From assembly GCA_017860075.1 (NCBI GenBank), contig JAFNAH010000269.1:1-5270 (forward strand): a stretch of 5,270 nt of DNA, given 5' to 3'. The position numbers were made by a program, and so were the translations under genes. The notes beneath the pieces were generated by a model that saw nothing but the letters and a program-made list of their open reading frames with translations, was not told the origin of the DNA and did not search any database. Of the stretch, positions 1-5,270 are shown piece by piece; the first letter of the stretch is position 1, and each line of letters starts with the position of its first letter. This DNA comes from Acidobacteriota bacterium. GTDB lineage: Bacteria > Acidobacteriota > UBA6911.

Positions 1-594
1 CGAGTGGTCGTCATAAGCGGTGGCCAGCAGGTGGTACGTACCTGCCGGCTGCCAGCGCAGGTTCGCGTAGAGCTCGTCCTTGGGCTGAGGGAGTTTCACC
101 TTGTACCCCTGCGTGATCGGGTGATCTGAGTCGCGGATGTCCACCACGAAATCGTGGGCGGCGGAATGATGGCCCTGATCCGGCCGCCAGTTGCCCGCGC
201 ACATCTTCTCGTATTCCTGCCATCCGTCGAACGCCGCCACAGAGAAGTGATAGATGACAACGCCGCGGCCGTTGCGCACGTAATCGAGGAATGCGTTATC
301 GGCGCGTTCGCCCCATCTCAGGGCCGGGTTGCGGCGGTCGAAGTAATTGAGGATGACCACGTCGTACGGAGCGAGAGTCTCCGGCCCCGCGCCGCGGAAT
401 TCCTCGGTGATGCGGACTTCGAATCGGCCCGTGTCTTCGAGCGCCTTTCTCAGGAGCGGGCTCACGGTGCGCCAGTCGTGCCCGTTCTGGCCGGTGATGA
501 TCAGCGCCTGAATCTTCGCCGGGGCAGTCTGAGCCCACACCTGTGCCTGGAAAGCCGCCAATACGACTACGATCAACATTCTGAGTATCAACAT
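1..594 (-). CDS. ThuA-like domain protein, secreted (3' end outside window)
   Basis: An open frame of 198 codons runs from ATG at 594 to the window edge with no stop, so the C-terminus is missing (ThuA-like proteins are usually about 250-330 residues). Residues 1-21 (MLILRMLIVVVLAAFQAQVWA) form a signal peptide with likely cleavage after VWA, so the product is probably periplasmic or exported. After it come ThuA-family features: a first beta strand ending in TGQNGHDW (residues 35-42), PYDVVILNYFDRR (76-88), the NGRGVVIYHFS strand (108-118), then GHHSAAHDF (141-149) and DHPITQGY (158-165). The DHPI segment is typical of the family, which has a class I glutamine-amidotransferase-like fold. ThuA was named from trehalose utilisation in rhizobia; the reaction of most homologues is uncertain. 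The SD AGGAG at 601-605 sits 6 bases from this ATG and decides the start; a second Met at residue 6 is less well placed. It lies 66 bases after the enolase-superfamily gene, probably in the same transcript. Confidence 0.88.
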   Translation of the reverse strand, partial: MLILRMLIVVVLAAFQAQVWAQTAPAKIQALIITGQNGHDWRTVSPLLRKALEDTGRFEVRITEEFRGAGPETLAPYDVVILNYFDRRNPALRWGERADNAFLDYVRNGRGVVIYHFSVAAFDGWQEYEKMCAGNWRPDQGHHSAAHDFVVDIRDSDHPITQGYKVKLPQPKDELYANLRWQPAGTYHLLATAYDDHS

Positions 595-600
595 AGCGAT

Positions 601-605
601 CTCCT
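601..605 (-). promoter_or_regulatory. Ribosome binding site of the ThuA-like gene
   Basis: AGGAG on the minus strand lies 6 bases before the ATG at 594. Only four bases (606-609) separate it from the end of the 32-bp inverted-repeat arm at 610. Folding of that arm in the mRNA could therefore influence ribosome access. Confidence 0.75.
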
Positions 606-609
606 ATAG

Positions 610-724
610 TTTTGGGGACAGGCTACTCAACCTCGAAATTCAGTCCCGATTCTGGAGTTCTTAAGAAGCGAGTTTACTGCCGGCCGCTCCGGGAATTTCG
701 AGGTTGAGTAGCCTGTCCCCAAAA
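610..724. repeat. 115-bp element bounded by a perfect 32-bp inverted repeat (MITE- or REP-like)
   Basis: Bases 610-641 and 693-724 are exact reverse complements over 32 bases, separated by 51 bases. Each outer end reads TTTTGGGGACAGGCTACT going inward. The pairing breaks at 642/692 on the inside and at 609/725 on the outside. One arm is intergenic; the other lies inside the 3' end of the enolase-superfamily gene and encodes part of its last residues. No run of T follows either arm, so it is not a standard intrinsic terminator. No target-site duplication is evident. The GGGGACAG-type end resembles short palindromic repeats linked to IS200/Y1-type (RAYT) transposases, but that likeness is from memory. 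There is no transposase in the window. A non-autonomous mobile element or REP pair is the best reading; a strong transcript hairpin is certain from the sequence. Confidence 0.75.
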
Positions 725-2115
725 TTCGTGCTCCAGAGCCGGTCGTGAGAGCGCTCGTTGTCCCATTCCGGTGTCGGCGGGAAGTATTCCTTTGCGGGAT
801 CCTTCAACATCCGTTTCACGGCGTCCTCGTTCAGCTCAACGCCGAGTCCCGGCGAGTTCGGGACCGGCACAAACCCATCCTTGCCCATGAACGGCTTCGC
901 GGGACCGTCCGCCACGGTCTCGTACTCCTTGTCATCGACGCCGTGGTGCTCCATGACGAGGAAGTTCTCGGTCGCCGCGGCGCAATGGACGCTGGCAAAC
1001 ATGGTGACAGGACCGCCGGCCATGTGAAGGGCCATGGAAATGCCGTTCTTCATCGCATAGTCACCGATCTTTTTCGTCTCGAGCAGCCCGCCTGAAGTCG
1101 CAAGATCCGGGTGGATCGCAGACACGGCCTTCCGGTCGATCAGTTGCTGGAAGCCGTCCAGGAGGTATATATCCTCGCCGGTCAGGATCGGCGTGTTGCA
1201 CGAGTTCTTGAGCTGGATGTATTGATCCACGTACATCCAGGGCACCATGTCCTCGTACCATGCGAAATTGCACTTATCCAGCCGCTGCGCGAGCTTGATG
1301 CCGTCCTCGATCCCGAAGTGACCGTAGTGATCTGTCGCGATCGGGATCTCCCACCCCACGGAATCCCTCACTTTCACGCAGTAGTCCTCGTAAAGCGAAA
1401 GGCCCTTGTCGGTGACACGAATGCCGGTGAACGGGTGAGGCTTGTTGGTCCATTCCCAGTTGGCATCGCCATACTGCTGAAACGGATCCACCCCCTGCCC
1501 CTTCGGCCAGGTCACAGCGCCTTCAATTCCCTGGAGCAACGAGATCGGCACGTCCATCTTGAGGAACGTAAAGCCCTGTTCGATGCGTCCCTTCAACCGC
1601 CGCGCCTGCTCCTGCGGGTCTTTGACGAAGGGCGTGTCGGCATAGAGGCGGATTTTATCCCGGAACTGCCCTCCCAGCATCTGCCAGCAGGGTACTCCCC
1701 ACGCTTTCCCCGCAAGGTCCCAGCAGGCCATCTCGATCGAGACGACTCCCCCGGCCTGTCGGGCGTGGCCGCCAAACTGTTTGATCTTTCGGAAGATCTT
1801 GTCGACGTTGCAGGGATTCATCCCCAGGATGCGGCTCTTCAGCATGAGGGCATAGGTGGGGCTGGCTCCGTCTCTGACTTCGCCGTATCCGTGCAGGCCC
1901 TGGTTGGTGTCCAGGCGCACGACCCAGTGGCCGCGTATTCTGCAGACGCGCAGGTCGGTGATCTTGAGCTGTGACGGCTGTGACGCGGTCTTCACAGTCT
2001 GTGCGACCGCCTCGTAGTCTTCCGCGGTGACCAGAATGCCCGCGCACGCGGCGGTGCCCACGCCGACGGCCCTTCGCAAGAACGATCGTCTCGAATCAAG
2101 ATGAACGGTATTCAA
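661..2115 (-). CDS. Tat-exported mandelate racemase/muconate lactonizing enzyme family protein (sugar-acid dehydratase-like)
   Basis: A 484-residue member of the enolase superfamily, which abstracts the proton alpha to a carboxylate using Mg2+. The N-terminus has a twin-arginine signal: SRRSFLRR at 8-15, then a short hydrophobic stretch (16-29), so export in the folded state is predicted. The N-terminal capping domain covers about 50-160. In the barrel, K186 (FLKMD) is the catalytic lysine position; metal ligands are D262 (ATDHYGH), E288 (WYED) and E314 (TGED). D337 and H364 (LHMAGGP) are spaced 27 apart, as in the Asp-His dyad of mandelate racemase. The second Lys of the KxK motif is Asp188, which favours acid-sugar dehydratase chemistry over racemisation. 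About 45 extra residues separate K186 from D262 compared with mandelate racemase. The substrate cannot be told. The start is TTG at 2115, fixed by AAGGAGG eight bases upstream. The final 20 or so residues after DRLWS lie in a repeat element and are probably an acquired tail. Confidence 0.93.
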   Translation of the reverse strand: MNTVHLDSRRSFLRRAVGVGTAACAGILVTAEDYEAVAQTVKTASQPSQLKITDLRVCRIRGHWVVRLDTNQGLHGYGEVRDGASPTYALMLKSRILGMNPCNVDKIFRKIKQFGGHARQAGGVVSIEMACWDLAGKAWGVPCWQMLGGQFRDKIRLYADTPFVKDPQEQARRLKGRIEQGFTFLKMDVPISLLQGIEGAVTWPKGQGVDPFQQYGDANWEWTNKPHPFTGIRVTDKGLSLYEDYCVKVRDSVGWEIPIATDHYGHFGIEDGIKLAQRLDKCNFAWYEDMVPWMYVDQYIQLKNSCNTPILTGEDIYLLDGFQQLIDRKAVSAIHPDLATSGGLLETKKIGDYAMKNGISMALHMAGGPVTMFASVHCAAATENFLVMEHHGVDDKEYETVADGPAKPFMGKDGFVPVPNSPGLGVELNEDAVKRMLKDPAKEYFPPTPEWDNERSHDRLWSTNFGDRLLNLEIPGAAGSKLAS

Positions 2116-2123
2116 TGTAGATT

Positions 2124-2130
2124 CCTCCTT
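2124..2130 (-). promoter_or_regulatory. Perfect Shine-Dalgarno of the enolase-superfamily gene (sets a TTG start)
   Basis: AAGGAGG on the minus strand lies 8 bases before TTG at 2115-2113. The next in-frame codons lead straight into the Tat motif, and no ATG or GTG fits the signal peptide better. The strong site probably compensates for the weak start codon. Confidence 0.88.
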
Positions 2131-2226
2131 TGTGCAAAGCCGGGCGCCGGCATCGGTGCGCGGCCCTCGGGTATTCTACTGCGAGAAGCACTGGATCTAC
2201 GCGATTCTTCTTCAGAGAGGCGACAT

Positions 2227-2291
2227 GCAGGTCCGGTCAGTTAGACCGAACCCTGATCACTGAAAGGTCAGGTCTAACAGACCTGACCTGC
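2227..2291. repeat. Nested inverted repeats (REP/BIME-like pair) in the intergenic gap
   Basis: Arms 2227-2247 and 2271-2291 are reverse complements over 21 bases with two mismatches. Each arm also holds its own palindrome: CGGTC/GACCG around AGTTA at 2234-2248, and AGGTC/GACCT around TAACA at 2271-2285. The structure is thus two related hairpins in opposite orientation, the layout of a BIME-type REP pair. It can alternatively fold as one long stem. It lies 47 bases after the stop of the BtrH_N/DUF4872 gene and about 110 bases before the TTG start of the enolase-superfamily gene. Confidence 0.6.
2265..2289 (-). terminator. Candidate terminator hairpin after the BtrH_N/DUF4872 gene
   Basis: A perfect 11-bp stem, AGGTCAGGTCT with AGACCTGACCT, closes a 3-base loop. 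On the minus strand it begins 48 bases past the TAG at 2338 and is followed only by TTTC, so the U tract is weak. It could end the upstream operon, or work in a Rho-dependent or RNA-stabilising way. It overlaps the larger inverted repeat at 2227-2291. Confidence 0.4.
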
Positions 2292-2337
2292 TTTGGGCTC
2301 GGATCGTGCTCCGGGAAATGAAACAGCAGAAGTTGAT

Positions 2338-3378
2338 CTAGGAACCGGCGGACCTCGCGACGTCACGCAGTCGATTCCAGGCTGTCTGTTCCAGGTCGGC
2401 GATCGCCAGCAACGGCTCTTTGATTTTCGCAAGCTGGGCAGCGGGATCATCGCGCTCGGAGGCGCGTTTGAATATCCCAGCCACTTCCTGCCAGCGGTCC
2501 CCGATCTGCCGGAATTCTTCTCCCAGCGCGACCAGCTCGTTCCTTCCAGTGATCCCGGCCGCCTCTATCAGGTAGCGCCCGTACATGTAGCGGAAAAGTC
2601 CGCCTCCGGTGCCGCCGGTCGCGTCAATGAAGATGAAGCAGTTGAAGCAGGCCCGCCGCAGCTCTTCGATACCCATGGACTCAGGCCATTTCACGACGCG
2701 AGCGGCTGCCTTGCGGATTCCCTTGATCCCGATGTTGGTTATGGGCGGCTCCAGCATGGGGATAGCGGCTTCGCGCAAAGACAGGATCACCTCGGCAGGC
2801 TTCGGCGGATGGAATCCGCTGAAATCATAACGATAAAGGCGGTTCCTGGGTGGAAACGGCTTCCAGGCGGAGGCGCGTGCCTTTCGCAGGTCATCCCACG
2901 AGACCGTGTGAAGTTCCTGATCGCGGTCGGCGACCAGGACCTGCCGTGTTTCGGGATCGAATCCCGCGACGACAATTACGTGATAACCGAAATGGTACTC
3001 CTGGCCGAAGTCGAAATATGGAAGGTATCCCATGTCCACCTGCAGCATCGCGGGTTGACCGGCCTCGAGAAGGTCGAGCAGAGCCTTTTCCGCCTTGGGC
3101 ACACTGCTGGTGAAGTAAGAAGTCTGTGTGACCCCGAGCCTCCGGCTCGCCGTTTTCTCCAGCCCCTCCTCGTCGGCGCGTCCGACATTGGCGCGCCCGC
3201 CCATGAAGGGATCGGCCCCTTTCTGGTGCCAGTAGACGAATCCAACCCCCGCGCCCAGACCCAGGAGCATGTCCTCGGTCACGGGGCAGCCGTGGAAGTC
3301 GAAGAGGTGCAACATCGAACCGGTGACGCAATGGTGGGTAACCAGCGATCTGAATCCGGGAAACGGCTGTATGCTCAT
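2338..3378 (-). CDS. BtrH N-terminal domain / DUF4872 family protein (predicted papain-like acyltransferase)
   Basis: A 346-residue protein without signal peptide or membrane segment, so probably cytoplasmic. Residues 15-50 (HHCVTGSMLHLFDFHG, then TEDMLLGLGAGVGFVYW) match the BtrH_N pattern of His-Cys, a short helix, and a GLG-G-GF-YW stretch. C17, H133 (GYHVIVVAGFD) and D151 (VLVADRD) form a plausible Cys-His-Asp triad of the kind seen in papain-like and C39-type folds. Roughly residues 190-346, with the GGTGGGLFRYMYGRYL segment at 255-270, match the DUF4872 part normally fused behind BtrH_N. In butirosin biosynthesis BtrH transfers an acyl group from a carrier protein to an aminoglycoside. 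No carrier protein or aminoglycoside gene is visible here, so the substrate is unknown. ATG at 3378 is preceded by GGAG at 3388-3391 and follows the upstream stop by 6 bases, implying translational coupling. Family assignment is by recalled pattern; the triad is inferred. Confidence 0.85.
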   Translation of the reverse strand: MSIQPFPGFRSLVTHHCVTGSMLHLFDFHGCPVTEDMLLGLGAGVGFVYWHQKGADPFMGGRANVGRADEEGLEKTASRRLGVTQTSYFTSSVPKAEKALLDLLEAGQPAMLQVDMGYLPYFDFGQEYHFGYHVIVVAGFDPETRQVLVADRDQELHTVSWDDLRKARASAWKPFPPRNRLYRYDFSGFHPPKPAEVILSLREAAIPMLEPPITNIGIKGIRKAAARVVKWPESMGIEELRRACFNCFIFIDATGGTGGGLFRYMYGRYLIEAAGITGRNELVALGEEFRQIGDRWQEVAGIFKRASERDDPAAQLAKIKEPLLAIADLEQTAWNRLRDVARSAGS

Positions 3379-3384
3379 TTATGT

Positions 3385-3966
3385 TTACTCCAGAACGACC
3401 AGTTCATAATCCCGCAGAACAGGTATGGTGAAGACCGTGCGGGCACCCGCTTTGCGCAACGGCAGCGCGCCGGGGGTTCTCACGGTGTGCGCCCGCAGGT
3501 AGTTTCCGGCAACCTCTATATTAATGTTGTGCATCGGGACCGGCGCGAAATATCCCGTCTGCGAATGGCCTGTGAGGTTGACCAGGTGCACGAGCCTGCG
3601 CGTGCCCTGCTCCATGAAGGTTACTTCGACGAGCGGGTGCGCGTCCGTCTTCAATTGGGGTTCCGGCAGCAGAGTAGCCACCAGATCGCGAAACAGCCCG
3701 GCGTGAGCGGGCAGGCTGTGCCTGTAGTACAGGGCTCCGAGGTCCCATGGCACCCAGGTGACGACGCCCTTCCCGATCGTCGCGGTGATCACGCCCGGCG
3801 TCGCCGTGTCTTTCATGTCGACATGGATCTTCTCGGGCGGCCCGAACATCGACGGTGGGACGAGCGAGAGCGATCGGGTCCCGTCGCCCTGGAGTTCGGT
3901 GAAAGGGCCGTTGAGCATCAGCAGGTCGGTGTCGTGCAGTGAAGGGTAGAGCGCGTGATCGCGCAC
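3385..3966 (-). CDS. C-terminal fragment of the split GHL6-like glycosidase (beta-sandwich part)
   Basis: An open frame of 193 codons from GTG at 3966 to TAA at 3385, in the -1 frame relative to the preceding fragment and overlapping it by 49 bases. It looks like the natural continuation of the same protein: RDHALYPSLHDTDLL (2-16), LVPPSMFGPPEKIHVD (35-50), a WVPWDLGALYYRH segment (71-83), and a closing beta-rich stretch, RLVHLVNLTGHSQTGYF (124-140) to LRDYELVVLE. Such endings are typical of GH42-like and GHL6-like enzymes. No SD precedes the GTG and there is no signal peptide, so separate translation is doubtful. It is best read as the 3' part of a broken gene, or of an intact gene with an error in the sequence. 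The frame is open upstream only to a TGA at 4015-4017. Its last codons carry the SD of the BtrH_N gene. Confidence 0.7.
   Translation of the reverse strand: MRDHALYPSLHDTDLLMLNGPFTELQGDGTRSLSLVPPSMFGPPEKIHVDMKDTATPGVITATIGKGVVTWVPWDLGALYYRHSLPAHAGLFRDLVATLLPEPQLKTDAHPLVEVTFMEQGTRRLVHLVNLTGHSQTGYFAPVPMHNINIEVAGNYLRAHTVRTPGALPLRKAGARTVFTIPVLRDYELVVLE
3388..3391 (-). promoter_or_regulatory. Ribosome binding site of the BtrH_N/DUF4872 gene
   Basis: GGAG lies 9 bases before the ATG at 3378 and overlaps the last codons of the upstream frame (stop TAA at 3385-3387). This placement supports translational coupling of the two genes. Confidence 0.65.
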
Positions 3967-5249
3967 GCGAATAGGAGCAATTGCGCGGGTGCGCCGTCCG
4001 TGGCCACGACGAGATCAAACCCCCGCGCGCCCAGCCATCGCATGTTGTCGCACACGGCAAACGGCAGGTGCCCCTCGGTGAGCAGTCGGAAGACGCCGCG
4101 GTAGGAAGCCTCGTCGACCTCGCGACCCCCTGCATCCCCGAGCAACAGGACGCGGGCGGCACTGCGTTGCCCGGCGTAGTATTGCTCGTTCGCGGCGGCC
4201 CAGCGGAAGATCGGTTTCGCGGTCTCGTAGGCCTGGCGATCCTGCAGGTCCAGCGTGCCGTTCACTTCGAAGGTCAGGGCGCCCCCGTTCGCCAGCTGTT
4301 GCCACATGCGCGTCGCGATCTCCTCGCGCGGCACGGTGGCAAAGCGCCACCAGTAGTCGACGAACTGCATGTTGAGGTCGATCGCCATTTTCTCCGGCTC
4401 GCTGTTGCGGGCCCGGTTGACGTTGTCGCTGGCGCTGAGCGGCCACAGCGGCAGCGGACGGCGCACCGCCGTGTTCGATTCGGACATGATGCCGTCGGTC
4501 AGGTCCTGCATGTAGTTGAAGTAGCCTGCCCGGGGGCGCATGCGGCGGATCAGGTCCCCGATTTCCTTCGATACCTCGCGCGCGCATGCGTTCATGAAAG
4601 CGCGATACTCGTCGTCGGGCTTGTCGGGAATGTCGCGCCCGGAAACGCGCCGGTACCGGTCGCGGCAAGCGTCGCAGTGACAGAGGCCGACCGGTTTGCC
4701 GTCGTAGTCGGTGAACTGGTTGCCGAACATATTGAAGAAAAGACCGTCCACGTCATACCGCTCCAGGCCCTCGGCGAGGATTTTCATCGCCTGCCCGCGG
4801 TAGTAGCCGCCGTTGATGCAGGTGGAGTAGAGTCCGTTATAGATCACGGGCGAGCCGTCGGCCTTGCGAAAAAACCACTCGGGGTGTGCGTCGTAGGCGG
4901 GCTTCGGAGTCTTGCTCAGATCGTATCGCCCGACTACCCGTATGTGCCGCGCGTGGGCCTCCCGGAGGAAGTCGCCGAACATGTCTCGTCCGGCGGGCAG
5001 ATACGCGCTTGGATAATGGAACGCCACCCGTGTCGGATAATAAGCACAGATGCCGCCCATACCCATGAGCACGACGTTGGCGCGCATGTCGGCAAGTTGC
5101 CCGGCGTGGCGGACCGGGTCAAGCGCGGCGTCCGTCTCACGCAGGTTGGTCTGCACCCAGCGGACCGGCTCCGTCATCCACCAGCCTTGCCCGGCGGCGG
5201 GCTTGACGAGAAGGGGAGTCAACAGGAGGCAACTCAGAAGAACTCGCAT
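3918..5249 (-). CDS. GHL6-like secreted glycoside hydrolase, N-terminal fragment (frame broken)
   Basis: An open frame of 443 codons from ATG at 5249 to TGA at 3918. Residues 1-20 (MRVLLSCLLLTPLLVKPAAG) are a signal peptide, so the product is exported. The barrel resembles hypothetical glycosyl hydrolase 6 (GHL6, PF14871): ADMRANVVLMGMGG (53-66), HIRVVGRYDLSK (102-113), AHPEWFFRKADGSPV (121-135), DVDGLFFNMFG (166-176), then the C-x-C-x-x-C cluster C190, C192, C195. From about 362 (SAARVLLLGD) to 420 (FDLVVATDGAP) it looks like the start of a beta-galactosidase trimerisation-type domain, which is then cut short. Residues from about 424 onward are out of frame and look random. GAGG at 5255-5258 is 5 bases before the ATG. 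Catalytic acids were not assigned with certainty. With the fragment at 3966-3385 it forms one operon-leading gene. Loss of function is likely unless the break is a sequencing error. Confidence 0.8.
   Translation of the reverse strand: MRVLLSCLLLTPLLVKPAAGQGWWMTEPVRWVQTNLRETDAALDPVRHAGQLADMRANVVLMGMGGICAYYPTRVAFHYPSAYLPAGRDMFGDFLREAHARHIRVVGRYDLSKTPKPAYDAHPEWFFRKADGSPVIYNGLYSTCINGGYYRGQAMKILAEGLERYDVDGLFFNMFGNQFTDYDGKPVGLCHCDACRDRYRRVSGRDIPDKPDDEYRAFMNACAREVSKEIGDLIRRMRPRAGYFNYMQDLTDGIMSESNTAVRRPLPLWPLSASDNVNRARNSEPEKMAIDLNMQFVDYWWRFATVPREEIATRMWQQLANGGALTFEVNGTLDLQDRQAYETAKPIFRWAAANEQYYAGQRSAARVLLLGDAGGREVDEASYRGVFRLLTEGHLPFAVCDNMRWLGARGFDLVVATDGAPAQLLLFACAITRSTLHCTTPTC
3921..4014 (-). other. 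Frame-break interval in the GHL6-like gene
   Basis: The upstream frame stops at 3918-3920 and the downstream frame is closed by a TGA at 4015-4017, so the change of frame must fall between these points. Restoring the frame needs one extra base (or 3n+1). No classical slippery heptamer is visible. The text jumps from the middle of a Rossmann-like strand (FDLVVATDGAP) to RVRDHALYPSL, which suggests loss of a few dozen residues rather than one base. Confidence 0.65.
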
Positions 5250-5270
5250 CGCGACCTCGGCTGGATCTGA

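Noticed and set aside
1111..1974. Plus-strand open frame of 287 codons
   Set aside because: It lies wholly opposite the enolase-superfamily gene, whose catalytic residues are clear, and has no domain-like pattern.
2173..2178. TAGAAT (minus strand) as a -10 box for the enolase-superfamily gene
   Set aside because: No acceptable -35 hexamer lies 16-18 bases upstream (the sequence there reads CGTAGA), so a promoter is not supported.
2293..3942. Long plus-strand open frame of 549 codons from a TTG
   Set aside because: It is antisense to the BtrH_N/DUF4872 gene and the glycosidase C-terminal fragment, has no family-like motif, and is expected by chance opposite GC-rich genes.
3918..3966. Programmed -1 ribosomal frameshift joining the two glycosidase fragments
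   Set aside because: There is no slippery heptamer or clear downstream structure in the overlap, and the junction seems to lack domain residues, which slippage would not explain.
5226..5249. Lipobox-like LLSC at residues 4-7 of the GHL6-like protein
   Set aside because: The Cys is only at position 7, too close to the start for a lipoprotein signal; the normal signal peptide to about residue 20 fits better.
3981..5270. Plus-strand open frame of 429 codons reaching the window edge
   Set aside because: It mirrors the GHL6-like gene, whose signal peptide and barrel motifs are on the minus strand. Its translation is rich in V, A, R, H and D without recognisable motifs.

Overview
The window reads as a GC-rich bacterial chromosome segment (roughly 60% GC by eye) in which every credible gene lies on the minus strand. 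Gene content is a Tat-exported sugar-acid type enolase-superfamily enzyme, a ThuA-like protein, an exported GHL6-type glycosidase and a BtrH_N/DUF4872 protein. This mix, and the TTG start behind a perfect Shine-Dalgarno, fit carbohydrate-degrading lineages such as Acidobacteriota (Bryobacter/Solibacter type), Planctomycetota or Verrucomicrobiota. The lineage is an inference from gene style, not from a marker gene.

In transcription order (high to low coordinates), 5249-3385 holds a secreted GHL6-like glycoside hydrolase gene. It is split in two frames: the N-terminal part is 5249-3918 and the C-terminal part is 3966-3385. The break must lie between 4014 and 3921 and looks like an out-of-frame deletion. 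Six bases later, 3378-2338 encodes a cytoplasmic BtrH_N/DUF4872 protein with a plausible Cys-His-Asp triad. The SD of this gene lies inside the last codons of the split gene, so the two look like one coupled operon.

The 222-base gap 2337-2116 contains nested inverted repeats (2227-2291), including an 11-bp perfect stem that could end the upstream operon, and then the strong SD of the next gene. 2115-661 encodes a Tat-signal mandelate racemase/muconate lactonizing enzyme family protein with a full set of metal ligands and an Asp-His dyad. Its last 20 or so codons lie in a 115-bp element bounded by a perfect 32-bp inverted repeat (610-641 and 693-724). The other arm of that element ends four bases before the SD of the next gene, 594-1, a ThuA-like protein cut off by the window edge.

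The genes suggest release and breakdown of plant or microbial glycans: an exported glycosidase, a sugar-acid dehydratase-like enzyme and a ThuA-like protein often found with keto-sugar metabolism. No convincing new defence or signalling system is visible. The points most worth a second look are the inverted-repeat element that appears to have rewritten a protein C-terminus, the broken glycosidase gene, and the pairing of that gene with a natural-product-type acyltransferase family.
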